Origin: Craspedostauros australis
Lineage: Eukaryota; Bacillariophyta; Bacillariophyceae; Mastogloiales; Achnanthaceae
Length of the DNA: 64,000 nt
Assembly: GCA_026770025.1 (NCBI GenBank)
Contig: JAMXDE010000042.1
Span: 496,001 to 560,000 of the forward strand
Direction of reading: 5' to 3'
Shown piece by piece: positions 20,909 through 32,620 of this stretch. A model generated the notes under the pieces. That model worked only from the letters and a program-made list of their open reading frames with translations, had not been told where the DNA came from and ran no database searches. A program made the position numbers and the translations under genes. The number at the start of each line of letters is the position of its first letter. Position 1 is the first letter of the stretch.

Positions 20909-22656
20909 GGCGGTGGGCAGATACGTAGCTTGTACTCCTAGTCGTACGCATGGAGGTATTGTGCACTCTGTACGAGCTATGGAGCACTGGGTCACTCTCT
21001 GGCATCTCATATAATTCCATGCGTGTACCATAGTCGTACACTTGCAAACACTCAAGGACAAACAGGATTCAGTTCGTGATGTTCATTCGCGCTGGGAAGG
21101 GAAGAGAGGGTTCTCTCTCGACGAGTACAGAGTGCCTGCACACTGGAATACTCCACTATGCTTCGTGACGAAGCTCAGAATGTTCCAGCGATGGTGATGA
21201 CGGTGATAGTATCGCCAACAGTGAAAGATAGAGAGATTCGAAGCCATGCAATCGGCACCTCCTCGATCAATCCTCTCTTAGTCCAGCCAGCTAATCTTGT
21301 TCTACCACGCTCGAACACGCCTCCATGCAGGATATCGTGACGCGCTTTCCTTAATTATAGCATAGAAGTTGATGTGTGAAGAGATTGGATGATTTGGGCG
21401 GATGTTGGGTCGGTACTGGCGGGATTTCCATGCATACGACTTTAGTAGGTCGTCCGAGTGAGTGAGATGGATGGTACCCTGCATACGACTTCAGTAGGTT
21501 GCACGAGTGGTGCTCTCCGGTACCCGCTCTCTTCAATTTCACAAATCACACGAATGGTGGCGATGTTGGGGGATCGCCCACACGTTCACCAACAGGAATT
21601 GAAGGATTCGGATGATGGCGGAGCAGGTCGTATCACACTTGGTTCCGACGAGAGGCGCGAAAGTTGAAGAGCGACGCAGACAATGACCTGCTGGAAAAGC
21701 GCTTCCGCGGTTGGCTCCAGAAGTGCGAGACCCTGGTCTGTCTCATGTCGTTCCGCCAATGCGGGAAGCTGCGGCAGAAATTCCAATTCACGCAATCAAG
21801 TTCTCGCCGAAAAAAGAAGAACGTCTGAAGGACCCTGATGGTATTTGTAGAGATCGTAGATTTTGTGCAATACCATCGTCGTTGGTACTATGGTTGTGTC
21901 CAACCCCCATTTCATGGTTGTCTGTGTCATCTCCTGGCATGTTCTCCTTCACTCACATGATCTTATGCTTTGCAGCAAATCGGTCCACACACAATCACGA
22001 CCTGGGGTGAACTTGGGTGAACTTCGCGCACTGGGCATGCACTCTAGTCCACTCATTCGACAACGTGCTCATGTGCCTTTCTGGCACTTCCACCAAACAG
22101 GTTGCTCTTGGCATTCTGATGCTTTCCTATCCATCTCCATTGGCATCTTGTTGTGTCTGTGTTGATTCATCTTGTAGTTGCTGGTCACTGTTCTTGCATC
22201 GTTCCCTTTGTTGCTGCTTGGAATACTGCTCTCAAGTTTGCATGCCTATGTCTTCCTCTCTCTCTCTCTCTCTTTGTCCCTCCATGCTCATCATTCAGAG
22301 TTGCATTCAATCCAAGCCTCTCGTAAGCCAGTGCATGTGTTGATGGGTTGCTGTCTGTCTTTGAAGTGGTGCTGTTCATGACATGCAGTGATTCTGCATT
22401 GGATTCATCTGATTGCTGAACTTACTTGCTGTATGTCAATCCATGATCCTGACCGCATTGTCTTGATTGCTCACCATCATCACTATCGCCATTGTTGCTG
22501 TGCTTGTCACTGGCATTGGCATTGGTGCTGGCTTTGGCTGTGCCTGCATGTGCTTTTGCTGTCAACCATGTGTGAGCTGTTCTTGATTTATTTCTGAACC
22601 CTTCTGTATCCACAACAGCAGAGTTTGACCCCTGTATTCATTGTGCTGCTTCTACC
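20909..22656. other. Gene-less stretch
   Basis: No credible coding frame. It contains two copies of TGCATACGACTTyAGTAGGT (about 21431 and 21481), a (CT)n run at 22257-22273 and T/G-rich sequence toward the ankyrin fragment. Confidence 0.45.
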
Positions 22657-23232
22657 ATGTCCAAAACACAAGGCCTGCCATGCCCTTCCTCCTGCCACAC
22701 AAAAGATGCATTGTTCCACGTGGTCACTGTGGGAGTTGTTCCATTGCTAGAGGACCATCTGAAACATGCAGGTGACCCTGATGTCAACCAACTTGTCAAC
22801 AGCAGTGGCAGATCCTTGTTCCAGAGGGCATGTTGCTCTGGCATGCTCAATGTCGTTCGATTCCTGGTTGAACAACGCAGTGGTGATATAGATGCCCTTT
22901 CCAAAGATGGGATGAGTGCTCTCTGCTTCACCTGTCAATGTACTAAGTTGGATATTGTCCAATACCTTGTGTTCAACCCTGGCAGCAATCTACTCCTGCC
23001 CTCTCATGATGGCTTCTTGTCCATCCACATCATGTGCTGCAATGGACTGACCAAGGTTGCCTTGTACCTTGCGTCCAACCATGACTGTGGCATCAACCTC
23101 TCTGATACCAATAACATTGATGCGCTGGTCCATGCGTGTATCTCAGGAAACATCACTATTGCTGCTATTCTCCTTGTTCTTTTGTTCTACATGGAACCTC
23201 TGTTGTTTGCTGCTTGTGGTGGTTGCCAGTAG
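22657..23232 (+). pseudogene. Ankyrin-repeat protein fragment
   Basis: ATG at 22657 opens 191 codons. About four degenerate ankyrin-like units are visible: DALFHVVTVGVVPLLEDHL, NSSGRSLFQRACCSGMLNVVRFLVE, DGMSALCFTCQCTKLDIVQYLV and DGFLSIHIMCCNGLTKVALYLAS. A fifth (NNIDALVHACISGNITIAAIL) dissolves into a Leu/Phe run and a stop. The downstream DNA is a TGC-rich tract, and then the opposite-strand transposase begins. This looks like a truncated gene or gene fragment rather than a complete protein; long ankyrin proteins of this loose type are common in diatoms. Function unknown. Confidence 0.45.
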
Positions 23233-23351
23233 AATGCTTGTGGTTGTTGCAGTGGCTGCCATAGGATGGATACTGCTGCTTCTTGCACTGCTGCTTCTGT
23301 TTGCTACTGCCACTTCATTGATTGCTGCCTCCAGTGGGCTTTTTGTTGTGG

Positions 23352-24822
23352 CTACTGTTTTTGCGCAAGTTGTGATCTCGGGTAGAGGATTCTGTTGTGT
23401 TGTGTCCGTGGCCGTCCTGCCTGGTGCGCAGGTGTGCGATGCAAAGCCACAGATGGTGGGTCAAATATGGGACGATGCATGTACGGTTGCTTGATCTCAA
23501 GCGCCCTGGGTGTTGCCTCCATGCGGTCTGGAAGCAGCACCTGCTTCTCCAATTGCTCTTTCTTCATGTGTGGGATTTCGCAGTTGTTGTCTCCTTCATG
23601 TTCGATGATTTGATTCATCATGGTTTGGAGACTCACAAAGACTCGCATGAGTGTGGAGGATTCATATGCGTCAAACCCTTCCTCCATGTGCGCAATGAGG
23701 TGATCAACGGTCATGGTTTGAACCTGCAATTGGATAGATTGCAAGCTGCAGAACAAGCCCAGGTCAAACACATTCAGGTCAGGACTCTTCGCAGGCTGGG
23801 TGACGAGCTCGATTGACCTGTCCCCCCATTCTTTGTTGTATGTGTCAACAAAGAACGCCTTGTGAGATTCCCAGATGGTCGCAAAGTCCTTCCCAGGCAA
23901 ATGAGACGAGGCACCATCTTGCTGGATATGTACCGAATATTGGCCAGCTGGAAACTTCTCCAGAATAGCAGGAACAGCCTTGTCTAACAACAGGTCGGTG
24001 TATGTCTCTTTTGTGACTGATGTCGAATGCCAAAGCAGGGTACCTTTTCGCGATTCTTGGAGGTTCGTAGAGCTGCTTTCTCTTCTCCGATCGGCCAGCA
24101 ACCGATCTTCCCATCAAATCACTCTCCAGGCATGGGATCCATGTGCAGTTTTGCAACAGCAGCAAGGAACATCATCTTTTGGGCGGTTGTGGTGGAGGTA
24201 TTGCCATAATGTTACAGTGGAGCCTCTCTGGTCATGCACCATCTGCCTGAAGATGGCTTGTGCAGAAAGAATCACTTCTTGTCCACATGTGCAATATTGT
24301 CCAAGCTCTGGAACTTGCCATCATCAGCGATGTGGCCAAGACAGAACTGCAGATGATTTGCTTTGTGAACATCTGATAATCCAAACTTGTTCTTGAGGGT
24401 GCGCTTCTGGACAATCTTCATGTCGTGGAGGGTGGAGGATGGCACGCCAACAGCAGCAGCTTCTGAGTGAATGGTCGATGCATCTTGGCTGCTGAGCTTG
24501 AGCAACTTGTGCTTCAGCTTGTCGCGATCCCATTTGCGCAGTCGGCCACACTTGCTTTTCTGTGGAAACAAGACCGACGAACAGATGGATTGACCTGCTT
24601 TCATGCTTCGTGCAACTGTTGCAAGAGCCTTCAAGACGACTCATGAGATATCATACTCCTTGACAATTCGATTGATGACACCTGCTGCCATGAGGCCGTT
24701 GATTTGCAACAACGTGAGCATTGCAAGTATCTCTACCTTTTGATCTGCTGACAAATCATTCCGTTTCTTTCGAACTTTTGTCGTCATCGTCTCTATGGCT
24801 CTTGTGATGCAGCGACGACACA
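23352..24822 (-). pseudogene. Decayed Tc1/mariner-like transposase
   Basis: Transcribed leftward. The N-terminal part (MTTKVRKKRNDLSADQK from ATG 24787) and the helix-turn-helix part (24634-24272; KCGRLRKWDRDKL, STIHSEAAAVGVPSSTLHDMK) match this superfamily. The catalytic part follows in 24101-23352 (SVTKETYTDLLLDKAVPAILEKFP, then IQQDGASSH, then QPAKSPDLNVFDLGLF). These segments lie in different frames, with stops and frame changes near 24640, 24200 and 24100, so it is not functional. By direct count about 50 residues separate the D of QQD from the D of VFD, longer than the usual 34-39. The coding start is cut close by the copia insertion at 24823. Terminal inverted repeats were not found. 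Confidence 0.7.
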
Positions 24823-25535
24823 TATCAACATCTAGATCGAAATTAGGTACCCATCTCCCATGACTGAAACGTGATTCATTATTTTGATTCGACTCGATTT
24901 TGAGAGTATAGTCGAGTGAGTCTTGATACACGATTGAGATTCAGTCACTACTGTCATCGAACCTGACGTAGGCACTGACATCATCGTATGACGTCAGAGG
25001 ATCGGTCATTGTGATCCTCGGAATCGAGATTATGTTTTAGTCATGGTACGCTGACCTGTCTAGCCATGCCGAGTGCATCATCGAGCACGTGGCAACAATA
25101 CTTAGGATCCAGAACAACATCGTCAGAGGTGATGCATGCACCTTGTCGACGTAGACGGATCAATCCATATATGATCAAACAGAGATCAAGATTAGGCAAG
25201 ACCAGGAGAGATTGAGAAAGACCCAAGGGCGAGAATAACACGGGATATCGTGTAAATCAACATGCCATCTTGGGCAATGTTTTAGGAAAGACTGCGAGAT
25301 AAACCACGAGGTAATCGAGCAGCACGTTAGCAACCGTGCATTAGGCACCATCATTAGAAATAGGAGATCATCATCTCATAATTCACACTCAATCATCAAT
25401 TGACACACCAACTAATAGCAACAACAACAACACCAAACACACCAACTCCACCTCTTGGCTTGATCACCCTGGCGGCGTAGTAAGTGCAGTGTTTGGTGCT
25501 CCCCTTCTTGTCCTGTGTGTAATTGCTGATTATCA
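24823..25535 (+). repeat. 5' LTR of copia element
   Basis: 713 bp, matching 32621-33333. It contains the palindromic CATCGTATGACGTCA region near 24978-24996, a CRE-like TGACGTCA site that could serve the element's promoter. Confidence 0.9.
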
Positions 25536-27136
25536 GATTAACAGTCGCAAGCATCTATCGTGAGAGTGAGAGAACCCTGAAGTGCTGCGCATGCCCTGGT
25601 GACATCACGCTGTCCCCTTCCTTTTGATTCCGGCCCAAGAAAGGCCCAACGCGTTCGTGACGACGGACCCATTGCTCGTGTGTGCAGATTGCTACGTGCC
25701 GCCACACCCGCTTCGCCCTGCCAGAGTGCAGAAAGGCTCACCCACTGTTGCGAATATCGCAAGTGGAGTAATTCTTCCCAACAAACCAAGTTCCGCACCA
25801 CTGCGTTACTTACGATAGCCGGTCAGCTAAAAGACAAAGGTGTAAAAGCCCGTGAAGCAAGTCACACGTAAACACTTGGCCTGGTCAGCATCGACAAAGG
25901 TGAAAGCCCGTGAAGCAAGATACACGTAAAAACTTGGAGCGGAAAGGCCCTCTGAAACCTATCGGCAATCTCCCCGTGAGTTGTCGCGACCTGGTCAGTC
26001 GTTAACACTAAGTCTAAGCCGTACTTGAGATCGGTTAACGTCCTACGGGACGCAGAGATAACTGCTAACCAGACTAGCGTCTGCCCTTGACTGGGGAAGA
26101 AACGTGATCGGTAGAGATACCGCGGAAGCAACCCGTAAAGCTAGCATTGTGCTGATAGCAATATCACCAAGTGAGTCTAACGACACCGGAAGGCAGGTAT
26201 ACGCTGGACGAAAACGCGAGTGGTGGAACCAGGTGAATTAAAGCGACTGCTGGCACCTGGGGGGCACCGCGCTCATTAGCGTGCAAAATCCTGTTAGCAT
26301 CAGGTACATCGGGCAAGCTGCTGCCAGATCTAAAACACGTATAGCAAGCTGATCCGTGGCACTCAAAGGAGGCACGGATTGGATCGAAGGTCCAACTGGG
26401 TGAAACCAAAGGTGCACCACATCCTGGTGGAGCACAGCTGAACAAGCGCAAGAATACAGCGTTCGGGGAGACGAAATCCGAACGGGCAGGGCCATCCAAC
26501 GCGCAATCCATCCGCGACGTTTCATCGCTTTTCAAGACCAACAAAATAACAACAATTCCACCAACAACGCCCATTTGCGCTCAGTCCACCTTCTGATTGG
26601 CTACGAATTCCTTCAGTTCGTACAATCACTGGCGCGTCATCACCGGCTCACAACTCCTTCGCCGTTCCAGTCATTCATCCGACTTCGGGTCGCGCGCCAA
26701 CACATCGCCCAAACGGGAAATTCACACGGTCCTGGTTGACATTTTTCATCGGTCATCCTTCGCCTCGGATTAAGCACGGTCATCTTCGCATTCATCAATC
26801 GGGAAATTCACACGGTCCCGTCTGGCCTTCCATCCGTCAGTCAGTCACAATTCGAGACAGCGCGCACGGATTAACCGCAGTCCACTCGTGACAACGTTCT
26901 ACTGGTAACGCCTTCGCCATCACTGGCGCTTTGCATCCGGCACCACTTCCATTTCCAACGAATTCCGACAAGCGCAGAAGTCCACCGTCACATCCCGGCG
27001 AACACTTCGACATCACAGCGGACGCCGCAGTCATTTCCAAGTGTGACCACCTTCCTGGGAGCTGCGGGAAAATACTCGTCCGATAATATTAGCAAATTGG
27101 ACCAACGACCACATCATCGCAACGCTCAACTACACG
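25536..27136 (+). other. Long untranslated leader of the copia element
   Basis: About 1.6 kb between the 5' LTR and the gag-pol start, with no long frame in sense orientation. Two internal duplications are visible: AAGCCCGTGAAGCAAG...ACACGTAAA units at about 25836-25940 and CGGGAAATTCACACGGTCC at about 26716 and 26799. These may belong to RNA structure or packaging signals; that is inference. The primer-binding site should be at 25536 onward, but I could not match it to a tRNA. Confidence 0.6.
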
Positions 27137-30100
27137 ATGTCCAACGCAATCCCAATCAACGACCCCATCCTGGCGCACGTCCTCAACGTTCTCGGATATG
27201 ACGACTCATCCAATGAATGGCTTATCTTGCACAACGAAGAGATCCAAACCATCATGGATTTCGCTTCGCTCCATCGCGAAGACATGCTCGATATGGACGT
27301 CACCATCCAGGTGCCTGATCCAGGATCCGACTACGTAGCCCAACTGTCTAAGGTAGCAATCCGGAAATTCATAAATGCCATTGGCTGGTTCAGTGTTCAA
27401 CCTAATCCCACCGTAGAGACATGGCGGGAACTCAACCAAGCTTCGTACATGGAGTATGTCGCCCGGACGTTCACACCATCGCCCGCATCCTCAACCGCCA
27501 TGCCCGATGGAACCACCAGCGCATTCCCCTTCGAACCAACGAAGACCGAACCAACGGAGAAGACCGGACGCGACCTCGCCGCAGATTTCAGCCGTAGCAT
27601 CAAGCGTAACATTAGCGACTACCCAAAGTTGTCTGATGACAAGTACTTCGCTACGTTCCATCGTCGTCTGCGTGCCACCGCTGCTGCTCATGGCATCTCC
27701 AATGTTCTCGATACTGACTACGTCCCGTCCGATGAACAAGCCGAGCTCTTCAAGGTGCAGTCCACCTTCCTGTTCAACGTGTTTGTATCCAACCTGCAGA
27801 CCACGAAGAGTAGGAAGTGTGTCACGCCGTATGAGTCGATCTGTGACGGCCAAGCCGTCTACTGCATGCTGGTTCGCGAGTACACCACCGGTGCTACTGC
27901 TGTCAACACCATCCGACGCATCCGTGACGACATCATCAAGTTCAAGCTGGACAAGCAGTGGCGCAAGACTCGTGAGCAGTTCCTGGACCTGTGGCAACAC
28001 AAGGTTCACGAGCTTGAGGCATTGCGTGATGACCCGATCGACGACGCAACGAAGAAGGAGTGGTTGACGAACGCCATCGAAGCAGACAAGGCTCTGTACC
28101 AGTCTATCTTCCAGACTGACTACCTGCAGACCGCGATCCTGGCCTACTCACCCGGCACAACCACGACCACCATGGAGTTCGATACCCTCGTTGAGCTCGT
28201 CCGTTCGTACGCTGTCCAACTCGATGGCCACGACGCCAACAAGCCGAAGCCGCCGCGCCAGGTCAACAACACCGACCAGCGCCAGCAACGCGGGAAGGAT
28301 AAGGACAACGGACCCAATCTCTGGAAGCCCAACAAGGACTACAGCAAGGAGACGCGAGAACGGCTGCCGCGAGAGGAGTTCCAGAAGCTGTCGGATAAGC
28401 AACGCAGCGACTTCCTCCAAGCACGGCGAGCCAAGTCTGGACGTGGTAAGAAGGACAAGCCTAGGCGTTCCGCCAACAACACCAACCGCAGTGGATCCAC
28501 ATCCAACCAGAACGACCAACAGGACACTCAGACCAACGACAATGGTAGTAACAATAACGAATCTAGTTCTACCGCTGGAACAGCAATCAACCGTATGCTT
28601 TCCAATGCCATGTCTAGCTCGTCCGGGAGCCCGCCGGCTACCCTCGTCATTGCCGGTCGCACCTACACCCTGTCTCACACGAACGTATCGTATAAGTTCA
28701 ACAACACGAACGTGACTGTGCAAGGCGCATTGGTGGATGGAGGTGCGAACGGCGGTCTCGTTGGTGATGACATGCTGGTGGTGGAGTCCACGTCCAACCG
28801 TGCTGATGTTTCTGGAATCGGCGATGCAGAGATCAAGGATCTAGCGCTGGTCACGGCCACCGCTGTCATCCAGACCACCTCAGGACCGGTGATCGGTTGG
28901 TTCCATCAGTACGCCAACTACGGGAAAGGGCGCACCATCCATTCTGCCAATCAACTCGCAGCGTTTGGATTGGATGTCAACGAGAGACCCAAGAACCTCC
29001 CTGGCGGTCGGCAAACCATCGTCACGCCAGACGGATTCATCATCCCGCTCACCGTGCGTCAAGGCCTCGCATACATGGATATGCACAAGCCAACTCAGGC
29101 AGAGCTAGACGATCTGCCACACGTGTTCTTCACTTCCGACCAAGAGTGGGACCCATCTGTCCTGGACGGGGAGGCTGATCTGGACAACATTCCCGCAACC
29201 GAACGCGGCGAAGACGACGACATCGACATCACCATCTCCAAGTGCGTTCAGTACGCTCAGTCCGCTGCAGCGCTTGGGGATGGGGAGAAGGCAATCAAGG
29301 CCGGGCCACGCAACATCGTGGGTAAAGCGCCCAACTTCCATGCGCTACGGCCGTACTTCGGGTGGATTCCAGCGGACCGCGTGCGTGACACTCTTGCATG
29401 TACTACCCAATGGTATCGCATGTCTGAGCGTTATCCCATGCGTAAACACTATAAGTCTAGATTCCCCGCAGCCAATGTCAACCGACTTCACGATGTTGTT
29501 TCCATGGACACGTTGTTCTCCGACACGCCTGCTCATCATGATGGAGTCCCCGGACACGGTGGATGTACCATGGTACAGGTGTTTGTAGGATCCAACACGC
29601 GCCTCACAGCGGCGTACCCTCTGGCAAGCGAATCCCATGTTCCCCATGTTGTGCAGGACTTCATTCGGGAGCATGGTGCCATGGACGTGTTGATGTCCGA
29701 CAACGCCACAGCGCAGATCGGAGGCAAGATGAAGGACATCCTCCGGCAGTACTGCATCGCAGACCACCAGTCCGAACCACACCACCAACATCAGAATCCT
29801 GTCGAGCGACGCATCCAGGATATCAAGCGCACCACCAACGGCATCATGGACCGAACTGGCACCCCTGCCAGGTTCTGGCTCATCTGCACCTTGTACGTCG
29901 TGGGACTGCTCAACCACCTGTCGCAGTCCACAGCCGGTCACATCACACCCATCCAAGCCGCCACTGGCCAACGTCCCGACGTGAGCAAGTATCTCAACTT
30001 CCACTGGTGGGAGCCGGTGTACTACAAGGTTGGGAACGCTGCCTTCCCTGGCACCACGCAGGAACGACGTGGGCGCTGGGCTGGACCATGCGAGCACAAG

Positions 30101-32596
30101 GGTGACGAACTGACGTTCTGGGTACTGGATGACGCAACGCAACGACTGTTGCCACGCTCAAGCATCCGACGTGTGTCTGATGACGCGCGAAACCTACGGG
30201 CAGACTACCCCCTGCTTGATTCTGGGGAGGATGGTAACGTGGGTGACGAAGCTAGCGAAACCGAAAATCCAGAAGATTTCGACAGTGACAGCACACCTAA
30301 AGCTAGACAACCCGTTGTGCATGCACTATCTGACCTGGTAGCCACATCACATGGAGAATCAGATCCAGGTGTAGTCAAAGTCCCCAAATTCAGTCCTGAT
30401 GAGCTGCTCGGATTGACCTTCCTCCATCAACAGGATGGTCTCAAGTGGAGAGCTCGCGTGATCCGCAAGATCAAGGACGGTGACGCAGCCAACCATGACA
30501 ACATCAAGATGCTGATCGCATACGGCGACGACGACACTGAAGAGCTCATCGCATACACGGATCTAGCTGACATCATCGAACAGCAACACGAGCAGGAGAT
30601 CGGCGATGGGGAGATGTGCGTTTTCAAAGCCATCACCGGTCATGAAGGTCCATTCCACTCCAGTCACAGCAAATACAACGGCTCCTCCTACAACGTAAAG
30701 GTACAATGGGAAGATGGCAGTGTGACCATGGAACCACTGGATGTGATTGCCAAAGACGACCCTGTATCCTGTGCAAAGTACGCCGCAGACAACAACCTCC
30801 TCGGTCTGCCTGGCTGGAAGCGATTCCGTAAACTAGCAAAGAGAAAGAAGAAACTCAATCGTCTTATCAATGCTGGTAAACGCAAAACACGTGCACAAGG
30901 TCCTATCTTCAAGTTTGGTGTTCAGGTTCCACGGAACGGAAAGGAAGCACGCCAGCTTGACGAGAAGAACGGCAACTCCAAGTGGGTAGACGCTGAGAGA
31001 AAAGAAATGGCTCAGCTCCACGAGTATGGCACATTCAAGGATCTCGGAAAGAACACTCGGAAACCAGACGGATACAAGCAGATCAAGCTCCTCTGGGTGT
31101 ACGACGTGAAGCACGATCTTCGGCACAAGGCAAGATGCGTAGCAGGAGGGCACTTAACGGATCCATGCAAGGATATGGCATATGCAGGAGTAGTCAATCT
31201 CAGATCATTCAGGATTGCACTGCTTGCTGCAGAACTCAACAACCTCAAGCCCATGGTGGGTGATATTGGTAATGCCTATCTAGAAGCCTACACAAAGGAG
31301 AAGATCTGTTTTGTAGCTGGTCCTGAGTTCCAAGAGCTTGCTGGTCACATGATGATCATTGTGAAAGCGCTCTACGGACTGCGCACGTCTGGTGCACGAT
31401 TCCACGAGTCTCTGGCCGACACACTCCGTGACATGAAGTTCTTTCAGTGCAAAGCTGACCCAGATGTGTGGATGAGGGATGCTGGTAGATGCTGGGAATA
31501 CATCTGTGTGTACGTAGATGATCTGATGGCTGTCATGGAAGACCCACAGTCATTCTTCAACACGCTCATCAACAAGTACAAGTACAAGTTGAAAGGTGTA
31601 GGACCAATCAAGTATCACCTTGGCGCAGACTTCGACCGTGACAAAGACGGAACCCTGACCATGAGCCCGCAATCCTACATCAAACGGATGCTGGCGAATT
31701 ACGAACAGGTGCATGGGGAGCTTCCACGGACCTACACCAGTCCCATGGAACACAACGACGCCCCCGAGCTAGACACATCACGTGAACTAAACCCTGTAGA
31801 GACCAGACAATTCCAATCACTCATCGGTGCCCTTCAATGGTGCATCACATTGGGACGGTTTGATATTGCTGCAGCTGTGATGACTTTGTCTAGATTCAGA
31901 GCCCAACCCAGGATTGGTCACATGGACCGCGCCAAACGTGTGTATGGATACCTCCGAAAGCGTTCTGATGCCGCCATCAGGTTCAGAACGGGAATTCCAG
32001 ATCACGAGCGCTTCTTCAAGGTTCCTGACCATGAATGGATGTACTCTGTGTATGGTGACGCCGAAGAGGAGACCGCGGACGACGATCCAACACCCAAGGG
32101 CAAGGCAGTTCGTATCACAACGTTTGTAGATGCCAATCTCATGCACTGCAAGGTGACTGGCAAATCTGCAACTGGTGTTCTCCATCTGCTCAACCAGACA
32201 CCCATCGAATGGTTCAGCAAGCGCCAGACCACTGTCGAGACTGCAACCTATGGATCGGAATTCGTCGCGGCAAGACAGGCAACAGAGCAAGTGATTGCCA
32301 TGCGCCTTACTCTTCGTGCGATGGGAATTCCGCTGGACGGACCCGCTTGGATGTTCGGAGACAACCAGAGCGTGATCACATCCTCCACCATTCCCAACAG
32401 TGTGTTGTCCAAACGACACAATGCATTGGCGTACCACCGCGTGCGTGCCGCAGTAGCTGCGAAGATCCTGCATTTCTGCAAGATAGACGGAACGGAAAAC
32501 GTAGCCGATGTCATGACCAAGTTCCTTCCATGGGCGAAGTACTGGCCGTTAGTGAGGCCGCTTCTGTTCTGGAAAGGAGAGACTCTGGGTGGATGA
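27137..32596 (+). CDS. Copia Gag-Pol polyprotein
   Basis: One 1819-codon frame. Gag-like region is about residues 1-480, including a polar Asn/Ser-rich stretch at 400-480. The aspartic protease is near 534 (VDGGANGG, with DGG in place of the usual DSG/DTG). The integrase core is about 780-960 (MDTLFSD, MSDNATAQ, then HHQHQNPVERRI). The reverse transcriptase is about 1290-1540, with YVDDL near 1459. RNase H is about 1660-1800 (VDANLMH, ETATYGSEFVAA). The order protease-integrase-RT-RNase H defines Ty1/copia. Gag and Pol share one frame, as in several diatom copia families. Confidence 0.93.
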   Translation: MSNAIPINDPILAHVLNVLGYDDSSNEWLILHNEEIQTIMDFASLHREDMLDMDVTIQVPDPGSDYVAQLSKVAIRKFINAIGWFSVQPNPTVETWRELNQASYMEYVARTFTPSPASSTAMPDGTTSAFPFEPTKTEPTEKTGRDLAADFSRSIKRNISDYPKLSDDKYFATFHRRLRATAAAHGISNVLDTDYVPSDEQAELFKVQSTFLFNVFVSNLQTTKSRKCVTPYESICDGQAVYCMLVREYTTGATAVNTIRRIRDDIIKFKLDKQWRKTREQFLDLWQHKVHELEALRDDPIDDATKKEWLTNAIEADKALYQSIFQTDYLQTAILAYSPGTTTTTMEFDTLVELVRSYAVQLDGHDANKPKPPRQVNNTDQRQQRGKDKDNGPNLWKPNKDYSKETRERLPREEFQKLSDKQRSDFLQARRAKSGRGKKDKPRRSANNTNRSGSTSNQNDQQDTQTNDNGSNNNESSSTAGTAINRMLSNAMSSSSGSPPATLVIAGRTYTLSHTNVSYKFNNTNVTVQGALVDGGANGGLVGDDMLVVESTSNRADVSGIGDAEIKDLALVTATAVIQTTSGPVIGWFHQYANYGKGRTIHSANQLAAFGLDVNERPKNLPGGRQTIVTPDGFIIPLTVRQGLAYMDMHKPTQAELDDLPHVFFTSDQEWDPSVLDGEADLDNIPATERGEDDDIDITISKCVQYAQSAAALGDGEKAIKAGPRNIVGKAPNFHALRPYFGWIPADRVRDTLACTTQWYRMSERYPMRKHYKSRFPAANVNRLHDVVSMDTLFSDTPAHHDGVPGHGGCTMVQVFVGSNTRLTAAYPLASESHVPHVVQDFIREHGAMDVLMSDNATAQIGGKMKDILRQYCIADHQSEPHHQHQNPVERRIQDIKRTTNGIMDRTGTPARFWLICTLYVVGLLNHLSQSTAGHITPIQAATGQRPDVSKYLNFHWWEPVYYKVGNAAFPGTTQERRGRWAGPCEHKGDELTFWVLDDATQRLLPRSSIRRVSDDARNLRADYPLLDSGEDGNVGDEASETENPEDFDSDSTPKARQPVVHALSDLVATSHGESDPGVVKVPKFSPDELLGLTFLHQQDGLKWRARVIRKIKDGDAANHDNIKMLIAYGDDDTEELIAYTDLADIIEQQHEQEIGDGEMCVFKAITGHEGPFHSSHSKYNGSSYNVKVQWEDGSVTMEPLDVIAKDDPVSCAKYAADNNLLGLPGWKRFRKLAKRKKKLNRLINAGKRKTRAQGPIFKFGVQVPRNGKEARQLDEKNGNSKWVDAERKEMAQLHEYGTFKDLGKNTRKPDGYKQIKLLWVYDVKHDLRHKARCVAGGHLTDPCKDMAYAGVVNLRSFRIALLAAELNNLKPMVGDIGNAYLEAYTKEKICFVAGPEFQELAGHMMIIVKALYGLRTSGARFHESLADTLRDMKFFQCKADPDVWMRDAGRCWEYICVYVDDLMAVMEDPQSFFNTLINKYKYKLKGVGPIKYHLGADFDRDKDGTLTMSPQSYIKRMLANYEQVHGELPRTYTSPMEHNDAPELDTSRELNPVETRQFQSLIGALQWCITLGRFDIAAAVMTLSRFRAQPRIGHMDRAKRVYGYLRKRSDAAIRFRTGIPDHERFFKVPDHEWMYSVYGDAEEETADDDPTPKGKAVRITTFVDANLMHCKVTGKSATGVLHLLNQTPIEWFSKRQTTVETATYGSEFVAARQATEQVIAMRLTLRAMGIPLDGPAWMFGDNQSVITSSTIPNSVLSKRHNALAYHRVRAAVAAKILHFCKIDGTENVADVMTKFLPWAKYWPLVRPLLFWKGETLGG

Positions 32597-32620
32597 ACAA
32601 GACTCCCGACTATAGGGGAG

